A DNA stretch of 64,000 nt from Heliopora coerulea (Eukaryota; Cnidaria; Anthozoa; Scleralcyonacea; Helioporidae): positions 1,583,501 through 1,647,500 of the forward strand of contig JASJOG010000006.1 of the NCBI GenBank assembly GCA_030142905.1, read 5' to 3'. Below, piece by piece: positions 1 to 8,429 of this stretch (within the stretch, counting starts at the first letter, position 1; each line of letters begins with the position of its first letter). The notes below the pieces were generated by a model. It made no database searches, had not been told where the DNA came from, and saw only the letters and a list, made by a program, of their open reading frames with translations. The position numbers and the translations under genes were made by a program.

Positions 1-693
1 ATTTCATCAATTTGTTCTTTTAATGGTTCTCTTTCAACCATTGGCATATTTTCAGTAATTTCATCCCTATCCTGCTGTTCTTCTCTAATATCATTTATCA
101 ATTCCTTAAATTGTTCAACAGCATTCTGTGCAATTTTTGCATCATTGTATTGTAATACACTTTTAGAATCTCTTTTTAGTACTATTTGTGGTTTTCCACA
201 CACATTTTTAATAGTTAATGGTTTAAAAATAATGTTGTTATTTTTTGTTTTATCAGTATTTTTTTATTAATTTAATTAATTTATCATTATATAATACATC
301 AAACTTAAAATTTCCATCATAATTTCTTCTTATAAAGTCTTCAACAGCAAATATTTTTTCATTTTCAGGTTCATCTAATGTTATGTCAAATTCAGGAGCT
401 AGAACACTTGTTGATGGATCTCCTTTTCTTTTTATAGTAACAGTCTTACCATTATTATCAGTGAGGGTGGTCTCTCTCTGTCTATTTTCTAGGATTCTAT
501 CAATGTAATTCATCCTTTGTTTAACATCAACAACTTGTTCATCTTCAGGATTAATATCACTTATCAATAAATCTAAACGCTGTTGTGTAAGTCTATCATT
601 CTCATTATTTAACTCTTGTTCATTCATATCGTCATATTCTGGATACTTTCTATCAAAGACTTTCATTTCAAAGTCATCTAATCCTTCAATCAT
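1..693 (-). pseudogene. Polinton A unknown protein, partial and frameshifted
   Basis: Leftmost gene of Polinton copy A, running off the window start. It begins at the ATG at 691-693, which sits just behind an AT-rich box (TTTTATATATAATAAATG on the minus strand). The first 146 codons are acidic and likely helical, with a coiled-coil-like stretch rich in Glu, Asn, Gln and Arg, then a DNNGKTVTIKRKG turn and an acidic segment. A run of seven A's near 257-263 shifts the frame. Beyond it, open sequence in another minus frame continues to base 1 and is again charged (EEQQDRDE). I do not recognise the family. Its place next to the integrase makes it an element gene, possibly structural. The frameshift makes this copy non-functional. 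Confidence 0.6.
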
Positions 694-840
694 TTATTAT
701 ATATAAAACCACAGGTTCCAGCTGCGCTGCCAGCTCAGCTGCCAGCTAAACTGCTATGTCTTGTATACTACTTTCTGGAATCCAGCTGTTATGTTTACTA
801 TCATAACCCAACTATTTCACTAAAACCATCTTTTTACCCT

Positions 841-1747
841 TTACCTTTTTCTCTTAAGTATTTTCTTCACTCTATAAACATCATCCAACTTATTAACACC
901 TGACAACTCCTCTTCATAAAACTTTCCAATAATTGGCTTACCTTCCAAGTCCTCTATTTCATACACAATTGGGTAACCACGTATAACCTTAATTACTCTA
1001 AACAATTCTTCTGTGAAGTTAGCCTCATAACCTTTAGTAAAAGCAGACTTATATTTTGATATTCTAACCATATCTCCCTACCTTAAATTTAGGTAATGGT
1101 GACTCAGCATAGAGATGACCATATAGAGTGGTCCAAACCTCATCTTCATTCTTTTTGTTAACATCCTTTGGTTTCATTAATATGGTGCTGTGCTTAGTGT
1201 TGTTGTAATTATGCACCAATTGGTTCAATATGTCAATCCATTTATAAGTTCCTTTGCCAGCTAAGCTGCTGTAAAAATATTTACACATACCAGTTTTAAG
1301 TGTTCTGTTAAATCTTTCTACATTAGCTGCCTTTTTATCCGACTTCGTGGAAAAGTACTCAAGTTCATGTTTTTCTAATAATGTTTTTACACCAACATTA
1401 CAAAACTCTTTTTCATCATCAAACTGTGCTACTTTAGGATACCTTCCATCAAAACGGTCTTTGAATTGTTTTAATAGCCCTGTAACTGCCTTAGTCATAT
1501 TATTTGTGTCTTTCCTATAAACTGGTACAGCAAAGGCATATCTACTAAAAATCTCAACAGCTGTTATTATCCAATAATATCCTTTATTTTGATTTTTTTA
1601 CTTACCCATATCCACCAGGTCCATTTGAATTTGTTCACCAAGGTAATCAACAAATGTCTTTCTAAACTTATATTTTCTAACAACTGGTTTGTATCTGGTG
1701 TATGTGTCCTGTGATTTTAACCATTCTTTTACAAGTTTTCTATTCAT
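841..1747 (-). pseudogene. Polinton integrase (rve/DDE), broken
   Basis: Retroviral-type DDE integrase that would insert the element into the host genome. On the minus strand, the ATG at 1745-1747 opens an N-terminal basic region leading to the first catalytic Asp (QMDLVDM). A second Asp follows (AQFDDEKEF), and the catalytic Glu lies in NVERFNRTLK about 35 residues later. A small chromo/SH3-like C-terminal segment (841-1071) includes YEIEDLEGKPI and FYEEEL. Two lesions are visible. A TAA at 1598-1600 falls right after the first Asp motif, and a frameshift at about 1064-1071 separates core from C-terminal domain, whose frames overlap by 8 bases. The same protein type is annotated in nematode and cnidarian genomes as F54H12.3-like, a Polinton/Maverick integrase. 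One CAGCTNAGCTG copy lies inside the coding region at 1258-1268. Confidence 0.85.
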
Positions 1748-1862
1748 ATTTAAATCATCTTCTAATGTTTTTTATATATAACCGCTTTGATGATTGATAT
1801 ATAGTTTTTTGATTATAATAAATATCTCTCAATCCTCATTCCAGTTCAGCTGCACATATAAA

Positions 1863-2510
1863 TTACATAATGTATAAATCTACAAGTACTTTACCAACAT
1901 TCTTCGTAACATTAAAATCAATTTTATTTCTAACACCTTTATCTGTCAGCACTTTAGATTCAATGTCCACATAGTGCTAAACACTACCATTTAATATCTG
2001 TGTACTGGTTATTGGTAATGTCAATATAACATCACTTTTCTTTCCATTTAAATCAATATTTTCTTGCATTTTAACCAGACTACATGAAACTTATATGTAT
2101 TCCAAACCATTATTAATGTTCACTTCCTTCTTACTTGTTTTTGTATTAGCACTTATAACTTGGTTTTTATCAAACACTAAAATAGAACCTAATTTTTTCA
2201 TATTAATTGTATTATCAGAGGTAATACTACATGTTCCATCATATTTATTTGCTTCTAATGTCACTGTTCCATACAATTCAATTTCCTTTTTAAGCATACT
2301 AAATGTCCAATATCCTTCTTTAATAGTCTTCTTAATGTTATTATATGTGATTTCTAAATCACTTGGAATATTATGATACTTCCAAAAAACAGTAGCCTTC
2401 TTAACTAACAGATATGGTTTTTCATTTGTAATTATAAATGACTCATCTAAATCAATTTCCTTAGATTGAACAGCTGTGCTGCCATCTATAAGTAAAGTTA
2501 GTTTCTTCAT
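1863..2510 (-). pseudogene. Conserved Polinton structural protein, possible minor capsid (penton)
   Basis: The ORF starts at the ATG at 2508-2510, directly behind the promoter palindrome. The open part has 139 codons, but the same frame continues past a TAA at 2091-2093 and a TAG at 1977-1979 to a TAA at 1863-1865, giving about 216 codons in all. Sequence after both stops keeps protein-like composition, so I read this as one gene with two nonsense mutations. The predicted secondary structure is beta-rich (ITYNN, VTLEANKY, SILVFDKNQV). A GYWTFSMLKKEI segment and a VNINNGLEY motif resemble a conserved ORF found in cnidarian Polintons. The minor capsid/penton assignment is an inference from size, beta content and neighbourhood. 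It is transcribed divergently from the gene at 3400. Confidence 0.55.
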
Positions 2511-2525
2511 ATGATATACAATATA
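2511..2525 (-). promoter_or_regulatory. Left half of palindromic divergent promoter
   Basis: The sequence reads TATATTGTATATC on the minus strand and sits immediately before the ATG at 2510. It mirrors the right half at 3385-3399. Joined without the insertion, and allowing for a 5-base ATATA duplication, the two halves form the 20-base palindrome ATATACAATATATTGTATAT between two divergent start codons. Confidence 0.55.
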
Positions 2526-3384
2526 CAGGGGCCATGGAGGGGGATGGGCTGGGGCTTTAGCCCCCCACTTTTTATCCTGAGAAAAATAATTTAATCTTCA
2601 GAAAATGAAATTTGCCACCAAAAAAAACTAAATGTTAATAGATTGCATGTATAAATGGCTCATTTTAAAATGTAGTCCAAAGCATCACAAAAATTTAAAC
2701 AATCCCAAACCAACGGTGGTCAAAACCATTGTGCCCTTCCAACCTTTTTGAAACTGCAAAAAGTGCCCTTTTCAAGCATGAAAGGTGCCCTTATTAAAAA
2801 GAAATGCCTTTTTATACCAAAGTGTAACGCATCAGTTTATGCCCTCTTATTTGGGTCTACAGATTAAAAGATACATAAGAATATGAAAAAACAAAACACA
2901 TTGAACAACATCAGTTTTGGTCTGTTAGTCTAGCCAAGAAACTGGAGCTTTTCCTGTTGAATCATGTATCCAAGAATCCCGAAATAGCATCACAAATTAA
3001 TCAAACGATAGAATCAGTAAAGCCAGCGACATTGCACAAAGACATTTAAGTTGACAATTTTCAGCTTTACTAAAATACAAATCTTGGTTTGTGCAGAGAA
3101 CCATACATATTGCATTTGCATTTAATTATTTTGTATGATATACTACATTTATACCTGTTACATTTCACGATTTGTTTATCAATCCGAATATTATGATGGT
3201 TGTGATAATAATTGTTTATTAATTAAAACATCTCTTAAAATGCAAGAAGTATTGTTTTAGTGCTTTAGCGATTTCATTTACGTGACCGTATGCCTCTTGA
3301 CTCCCTAAAAATTTTCGCGCAAATTGAAAGACATCCGTTCATTCCCTTTAGCCCCCCCCTTAAAAAGCCGCTCGACGGCCCCTG
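2526..3384. mobile_element. Non-autonomous DNA transposon (CAGGGGCC ends) inside Polinton A
   Basis: An 859-base insertion between two divergent Polinton genes. It starts CAGGGGCC and ends GGCCCCTG. A subterminal block of GGGCTTTAGCCCCCC type on the left is matched in inverse by TTTAGCCCCCCC on the right. No coding capacity was found. The ends look hAT-like, but a clean 8-base target duplication is not visible; the flanks share only ATATA. It must have inserted after the Polinton arrived, because it splits the promoter. Confidence 0.7.
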
Positions 3385-3399
3385 ATATATTGTATATAA
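3385..3399 (+). promoter_or_regulatory. Right half of palindromic divergent promoter
   Basis: ATATATTGTATATAA lies flush against the ATG at 3400 and is the inverse of the box upstream of the divergent gene at 2510. Similar TATAT-rich boxes directly abut other element start codons, at 693, 6856, 12578 and 24239. Confidence 0.55.
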
Positions 3400-3942
3400 A
3401 TGGAAAATTTCTATAAGAAATATTATGGAGATAATTATGATAAAGCCATGGAAAATTCCAGAAAAGAGAAGTTAAAAATGAAGGCTAATTTCATCAAAAA
3501 GTATCCAAATGCAGACCTAACAAAATTCAAGTTTGTTGTTTCAATGAAAAGAAATGGTGATGTAGATAGTACTGCAATATACTTTAAAAACAGTGACATA
3601 CTAAGCACAGATATTACAAGTGATACATTTCTTAATGACAAATCCATGACAAAATCTCTTTATTCAAACAAAATCAAACAAACAGCTCAGCTGTTACCAA
3701 CAATTCGACACAAAAGTGAAACAAAATTCCTATCAAAATGGGACAGTGGTGGGACTATTATAGACCTGCCTAAAGGTAAAAAGCATAAAAGAATGTATCC
3801 AATAAATGGTATTGATTACTATTATGACAATTTCCCTACTGACATAGTACTTAATTACCCATTGAATAACTTTAGAATATATGTAAATAATAATGAATAT
3901 TTTAATAGCAATCTCCCTACATTAAAAATACCAACTAATTAG
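3400..3942 (+). CDS. Polinton A unknown 180-aa protein
   Basis: One of the few intact reading frames of copy A, with 180 codons from an ATG directly behind a TATATTGTATATAA box. The N-terminal third is highly basic and rich in Tyr and Asn (MENFYKKYYGDNYDKA). The middle has FKFVVSMKRNGDVDSTAIYF, likely beta strands. A Gly-rich turn (KWDSGGTIIDLPKGKK) and a Tyr/Asn-rich tail follow. There is no signal peptide or membrane segment. A CAGCTNAGCTG palindrome is embedded at 3683-3693 and encodes TAQL. The gene at 3954 follows after 11 bases on the same strand. I do not recognise the family. Being between possible capsid and fiber genes, it may be structural, but that is only context. Confidence 0.6.
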   Translation: MENFYKKYYGDNYDKAMENSRKEKLKMKANFIKKYPNADLTKFKFVVSMKRNGDVDSTAIYFKNSDILSTDITSDTFLNDKSMTKSLYSNKIKQTAQLLPTIRHKSETKFLSKWDSGGTIIDLPKGKKHKRMYPINGIDYYYDNFPTDIVLNYPLNNFRIYVNNNEYFNSNLPTLKIPTN

Positions 3943-3953
3943 AATGGAATCCA

Positions 3954-4527
3954 ATGGAGTCATATTACCAGTCAATTGTTGGTACATGGTTAGCAACTTA
4001 TTACTGTGGAGTATCAATACAACATCTGACTTTTAATGACCAAACTGATAAACAAATAACATCTCTAATGAGGTTTCATTTATATTTCACAAATAAGGAG
4101 AGTAATGAGGGAACTAACTATTATGACATCAACCCAAGCGGATAATTTCTTACGTAGATACAATGCTACTTTCCTTAAAGATCATATACCAAAATGGACA
4201 TGGCAGGAACTTCTTCATACAGAAGATCCAGAAAGAGGTGTTACAAAACAAGATGACTACAGACTTCAAAATCATCCTGGTACTGGATCAATTAGAGATC
4301 CACAAAATGATTATAAGAAATTTATTCCAAAAATAAGCAATGGTATTACTAAAAAAGGCACAGAATTAATTAACCAGAGCATAGAATCTTATTTATATTG
4401 TATTCTTGGTGCTCAAAGTAGAGCTAAACAACCTATAATAAGCAATAGGGCTTCTGCTTTAGAAGTTCAAAGTATATTCAGAAATATCTTTGAAGATAGT
4501 GTAATTAATTATAATGCATATGAATAA
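3954..4527 (+). pseudogene. Polinton A unknown protein, frameshifted
   Basis: Two overlapping same-strand frames look like one gene. The first runs 3954-4145 and begins MESYYQSIVG. The second continues to 4527 and includes IPKWTWQELLHTEDPERG, NHPGTGSIRDPQ and a helical C-terminus with RASALEVQSIF. The frame change falls at about 4105-4145. No membrane segment or catalytic motif is evident. The conserved-looking Trp and Pro residues and the position between the 3400 gene and the membrane protein suggest a virion or assembly role, without proof. Confidence 0.5.
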
Positions 4528-4885
4528 AGCCATTTTATCTACAAATGTGGTACTGAATATGGCAATAAGTCCATCTTTATAGTTAATACCAAGTAATTTA
4601 ATTATCCTTAAAAATCCCATTAAAGGTTGTAATAATAAATTACAAGTGGCCACAACTAATATGAAATTCGGTGTTAATGAAAAAATAAACTATTTTGAAC
4701 AACATCAAGAGCTGAACATATTAAAAGACAAATCAAGTCCAACAAAGGAACATCAAGAGCTGAACATATTAAAAGACAAATCAAGTCCAACAAAGAAACA
4801 TAACAGCAAAGCTGATAGTGATTTAACAATCATATTATTATTGTCCACTTTAAGTGGATATATTTTTAGTAAATATGTGTTATAA
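4514..4885 (+). pseudogene. Small tail-anchored protein with internal duplication, nonsense-mutated
   Basis: A single plus-strand frame from the ATG at 4514 to the stop at 4885 is interrupted by a TAG in the frame at about 4568. The middle of the predicted protein contains a 16-residue unit duplicated in tandem (contains ELNILKDKSSPT). The last 20 residues are hydrophobic (LTIILLLSTLSGYIF), as in a C-terminal membrane anchor. Its start overlaps the end of the preceding gene. It could be a virion membrane or assembly factor; the family is not recognised. Confidence 0.5.
4703..4798 (+). repeat. 48-base tandem duplication inside a gene
   Basis: Two almost perfect 48-base units (4703-4750 and 4751-4798). 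Because 48 is a multiple of three, the duplication keeps the frame and doubles a 16-residue charged segment of the tail-anchored protein. Confidence 0.9.
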
Positions 4886-4894
4886 TATGCATAA

Positions 4895-5893
4895 ATGAGT
4901 CTTTTCTATGGATACTCTGAAGAATATCTACAATTAACAGGTGGTAAACTTACTGGAAATATAAATATGAATCTGAATTGCATCACTAGCATGGCAGCAT
5001 CAGTAGATAACACAGACGGTATTTCTAAAATATATATGAGCACTTATATAAATTCCTTCATTGATAAAATATGAATTGAAACATTAATACAGGAATATAA
5101 TAGATCAGCAGCTGTTATATATAAATTTGATCATGGTAACCCATCAGAGGTTAGTATAGCAGACACCAGTACAAGACAGATTTCTAGAATATTCGATCAA
5201 AGTTTATCTGCAGACGATGCGAAAATGAGTAATACTGCAAGTCAGCCATTATTATGTGCAAAAGCAGAGAGAGTTAATAACAGATATTTCTTAAAATTTG
5301 ATGGTAATAAACGTTTGACTTCATACATTAATTTAAATCCAAAACCTAGTGAATATGGTATATGTAATGTTTTTATAGTGTACCATTTAAAAGCATTTGA
5401 TGCTAATACATATTGGCATAGAAATGGTTTATTTGGTAATGATAATGGTGGATGTGGTAAATTTGTGTCATTTGTACCACCACCTAATAAAGATCTAATA
5501 ATAAGTTATGGAGGTAATTATGCAACGATAGGACCAACTGTTCATGACCGTTCAATAGGGACATATAAGAATAAAGCAAATCCAAGTGAAATAAATAAAT
5601 GGATCTGCTTAAGTATTCATTGGAATCAATCAGCAGGGACTAATGGTTCTTTCATCTACTAAAATGGGCAAAAACTAGGTTCTTTTACTACCATTACAAC
5701 TACAGGAAGTAGTAGGATGATAATTTGTGATATAAATCTCACTGGTGTTGCTCCATTAAAAGGAGACATAGCGATGTTCATTCTTTATAGACATAAAATG
5801 GAAGAAAAAGATATCCTTCTGCATCATAAATGTATCTGTGAAAAGTGGTTTAATATTGACCACAAACCTATAAATTTAACAGCTGAGTTGTAA
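4895..5893 (+). pseudogene. Fiber/lectin-like protein with phage-type N-terminus, two stops
   Basis: One frame of 332 codons from the ATG at 4895-4897 to the TAA at 5891-5893, interrupted by a TGA at 5072-5074 and a TAA at 5660-5662. The N-terminus carries LTGGKLTGNINMN followed by ITSM, the pattern seen in phage tail-fiber shafts. The rest resembles a concanavalin A-like (LamG/lectin) beta-sandwich: HLKAFDANTYWHRNGLFG, KFVSFVPPP, WICLSIHWNQSAGTNG, and after the second stop GDIAMFILYRH. Such proteins would mediate attachment. The fold is inferred from the strand pattern, not from a search. The gene ends in a near-copy of the CAGCTNAGCTG palindrome. The two stops make it a dead copy. Confidence 0.65.
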
Positions 5894-5953
5894 TATGCTT
5901 TATTATATACAAACATGAAAACAAATTCAACAGCTAAGCTGTTATATATTATA

Positions 5954-6058
5954 ATGAATCATCTCTCTGAAGTATAATTAATGGTATAAACCTTAGAGAC
6001 TATTAATTCAACTCCAACACTTTATAGTAAAATATATACTAAGAGTAATGATTCACAC
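5954..6058. repeat. 105-base intergenic repeat, copy 1
   Basis: Imperfect direct repeat of 6713-6812. Each copy begins TGAATCAT and ends with the inverse, TAAGAGTAATGATT, so each unit can fold on itself. The shared internal string is AAATATATACTAAGAGTAAT. Copy 1 sits in the convergent gap after the fiber gene. Confidence 0.7.
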
Positions 6059-6508
6059 ATATGTACATATAGACAATTCTTTAGATTCTTTATTTTCATC
6101 AACATTTTCATAATAAGTGTCATCATAATACTTTTTAAATACCTGATTATATTTTTTATCTTTTGTTAAATAGTCATCCAATCCATAATAATTAATTTCT
6201 GCATCTTCGAGTGCCTCTTTTATTGCTTCAGATTTTGCTTTTTCATATTTAGAAGCTCCGTTTTCTGGCTTCTTTGAATACTTTTTATATGAATTAGATT
6301 TAAACTTTTTTGGCGCTTCATGATCTATTTTATACACTCTAATTATTGAATGCAGTTTGTTTGAATAAACCTCATTTTCAATCCATTCAATTAGTTGTTT
6401 TTTAACTGTTTTTCTAATTTTATTTATTAATTCATAAACACCATTTTTATTTAAAAAAATAACAAAGATACCTCTAATCTTGCAAAAATGGTTTCTTTTT
6501 ATTTTCTT
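6053..6508 (-). pseudogene. Polinton A basic unknown protein, no clear start
   Basis: Minus-strand frame open from the upstream stop at 6509-6511 to 6053. No ATG is seen; a GTG at 6337 is the only late start, and the coding signal clearly extends upstream of it (IRGIFVIFLNKNGVYEL, IEWIENEV). The C-terminal half is very rich in Lys, Tyr, Glu and Asp with long charged helices. More protein-like minus-strand sequence (KYRSEGKIFVYHLDKYY) lies beyond the stop at about 6515-6590. The gene is therefore probably truncated by stops or frameshifts at its 5' end. It is flanked on both sides by the 105-base repeats. Function unknown. Confidence 0.45.
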
Positions 6509-6712
6509 TTAGACACATTCTTTTGAATTACTTGTTTATAATACTTATCCAAGTGATAAACAAATATCTTTCCCTCGGATCTATATTTCAGAACTTACAG
6601 CTGAGCTGTTAGATTTGTATACCAAAGCATAAAAACCCAACTTATCATCTCTAACAGCTAAGCTGTAAGATTCCATTATAATAGTATATATCAACATTCC
6701 TTTAAACCCTTT

Positions 6713-6812
6713 TATGAATCATCACTCTAATGGTATACTTATTATAAAAACCTTAAAGACTAATTACTAACCATAGACTTTTATAACAAAAATATATACT
6801 AAGAGTAATGAT
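6713..6812. repeat. 105-base intergenic repeat, copy 2
   Basis: Second copy of the repeat at 5954-6058, in the divergent gap upstream of the small ORF at 6856. It shows the same start (TGAATCAT), the same AAATATATACTAAGAGTAAT string and the same inverted ends. Two CAGCTNAGCTG palindromes lie between it and the 6053 gene. Confidence 0.7.
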
Positions 6813-6855
6813 TGATTATAATAGATCTTAATGCAAAATATAGCATATTATATAA

Positions 6856-6972
6856 ATGAGGAAATCCATAAAACATTTAGATATCCATAAAATCGAAGCT
6901 GTCAGCTCAGCTGTAAGTGTCACAGAAGAAGAAATAAATAAGTTAAAAAAACTGGTATTCATATTAACATAA
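6856..6972 (+). CDS. Small Polinton ORF, 38 codons
   Basis: The ATG at 6856-6858 lies directly behind TATTATATAA, the start-codon-abutting box seen at other element genes. The product is short and charged, ending in a helical segment (TEEEINKLKKLVF). It contains a CAGCTNAGCTG palindrome at 6903-6913. It may be the first part of the gene at 7034, cut by stops; the intervening 60 bases are in other frames. Confidence 0.4.
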   Translation: MRKSIKHLDIHKIEAVSSAVSVTEEEINKLKKLVFILT

Positions 6973-7033
6973 ATTAGCAACTTGTTACAAATGGAAATAT
7001 AACAAGTTAAAGACAATAAAATTAGCATTAAAT

Positions 7034-7357
7034 ATGTCATCAATGTCTCTAACAGTTGCAAGAAGTGTATTGGTTCCATTCACACATTTTGCAAGTTTGT
7101 CCATCACTGGAGTTGGTGTAATTATCTAAGGTTATGTTACTAAGTCTGATATAGCTAAAAAGATTGAGAGTTGTACATTTGCTTATACAAGTTATAATAA
7201 AATCCTCATACAATTGAAAACATACTTTAGAGGTATTCCATATGATGAGAAAGTTTTCTTAACAGATTCAAAAATACTAGATGATATAGTGACAGATATC
7301 TGTCCAACTATTAATGGAATGTCAAAGAAATATGATAGATTGTTTACAGATAACTGA
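7034..7357 (+). pseudogene. Small membrane protein, nonsense-mutated
   Basis: A 107-codon frame from the ATG at 7034-7036 to the TGA at 7355-7357, broken by a TAA at 7127-7129. The first 31 codons encode a hydrophobic segment (VLVPFTHFASLSITGVGVII). After the stop comes a soluble segment with IESCTFAYTSYNKILI and YFRGIPYDEKVF. The frame ends within the first unit of a 22-base minisatellite, so expansion of that repeat may have altered the C-terminus. Unrecognised family; a virion membrane role is possible from context. Confidence 0.45.
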
Positions 7358-7447
7358 CAGACTGTTTACAGATAACTGATAGATTGTTTACAGATAATTG
7401 ATAGACTGTTTACAGGTAATTGATAGACTGTTTACAGATAACTGACA
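7333..7447 (+). repeat. 22-base minisatellite, about five units
   Basis: Units of the type GATAGACTGTTTACAGATAA plus CT are repeated about five times with a few substitutions. Since 22 is not a multiple of three, expansion disrupts the frame it extends. It starts inside the end of the 7034 ORF and stops next to a CAGCTNAGCTG palindrome at 7454. Confidence 0.85.
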
Positions 7448-7494
7448 GACTACCAGCTAAGCTGCTATAAGTAAAACATAAGATATACTATAGA

Positions 7495-7804
7495 ATGTCT
7501 GAAGAAAACAGCAGAGCTGATCCAAAGATAGCTGCAGTTAAGAAAGAGAAAAATCCTAAACGTGTTGAAGCAGGAAAATGTCTTGCACAACTTAACAAAG
7601 AAAGAAAAAATTAAAAAACAACAAGGTGAAATAGATGACAATAAAATTAGTATTAATTATGGATTAATTCTGAATGCTATAGGAGTCACTGTCGCAGTTA
7701 TAAGTCTTTATTATGTAAGGAAAGAATGTGAGAAGAGTAATGTGAAAGAAGAAAAACCACAAACAAAAGAAAAACCACAAAAAGTTCTGGATACATTTGA
7801 ATAA
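7495..7804 (+). pseudogene. Basic single-pass membrane protein, frameshifted
   Basis: The ATG at 7495-7497 follows a GATATACTATAGA box. Its frame stops with TAA at 7612-7614 after a Lys-rich segment (NPKRVEAGKCLAQLNKE). The adjoining plus frame continues with KKQQGEIDDNKISINYG, a hydrophobic helix (LILNAIGVTVAVISLYYV) and a Lys/Glu tail. The break lies in the A-rich run around 7605-7615. The joined arrangement matches a small conserved protein type of cnidarian Polintons: basic N-terminus and one transmembrane helix. A near-palindrome copy occurs at 7509. Confidence 0.55.
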
Positions 7805-7844
7805 AATAAACCCTGAAGACAAAATTAGCAGGGGTCGCGAATCT

Positions 7845-7895
7845 TGACGTCAGGTCTATTGGTGTACTTTTTTGAATGAAAGTGGACTTTTATAA
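7845..7895 (+). repeat. Duplicated fragment of the BRO-N gene
   Basis: About 50 bases here (AGGTCTATTGGTGTACTTTT and following AATGAAAGTGG) repeat the central part of the BRO-N frame at 8147-8194 with several differences. No frame is maintained. It is either a partial duplication or the remains of an earlier BRO copy. Confidence 0.7.
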
Positions 7896-7952
7896 CAGGT
7901 AATGATTCGTTACCCTTTTAAGAGGCTTAAAGAAATAATCATATAGTATATT

Positions 7953-8327
7953 ATGTTTATGGAGATTAGAGAATTCAATAATAAGGAATTTAATTTGAAT
8001 TTGAGTGCATATATAGATAGAGATGGAAATTCTCTGTTTAAAGCTATAGAAATAACCACTTTTTTAGGTTATAAAGATAACGGTAAAGCTATAAGAAAAT
8101 ATGTCAATCCAGAGAACAAAGAAACCTGTCCAGACAAAAAATCTGGTCAGGTCCGTTGGTGTACTTTTATCAATGAAAGTGGTCTTTATTCTTTGATTTT
8201 AAGATCTAAATTAAATGAATCTAATATATTCAAATGATGGGTTACTAAAGAGGTATTACCTTCTATTAGAAAACAAAGTTTTTACAGTTGATTTAACAAT
8301 AGAAATAACAATGTATTTACAATAGAA
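7953..8327 (+). pseudogene. BRO-N domain protein, truncated by stop
   Basis: N-terminal BRO (baculovirus repeated ORF) DNA-binding domain, common in large DNA viruses and Polintons and thought to act in DNA binding or regulation. From the ATG at 7953 the sequence shows SLFKAIEITTFLGYKDNGKAIRKYV, then VRWCTFINESGLYSLILRSK, the hallmark core of the family. A TGA at 8235-8237 interrupts just before WVTKEVLPSIRK, which completes the domain. The frame then runs to a TAG at 8325-8327, and further related sequence appears in other frames up to about 8390. The stop and later frameshifts make it a pseudogene. It directly precedes the polymerase. Confidence 0.8.
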
Positions 8328-8429
8328 AATGAATATGACCTCCACACAAAAGTAATTGGTTATATAAATCATCTGCAAGAAAAATATTAACAGAAGCAAA
8401 TAATGAGATCCTTAATGATTTCTAGTTTG

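Noticed and set aside
7333..7447. CRISPR-like array
   Set aside because: The 22-base units are contiguous with no unique spacers. It is a minisatellite in eukaryotic DNA.
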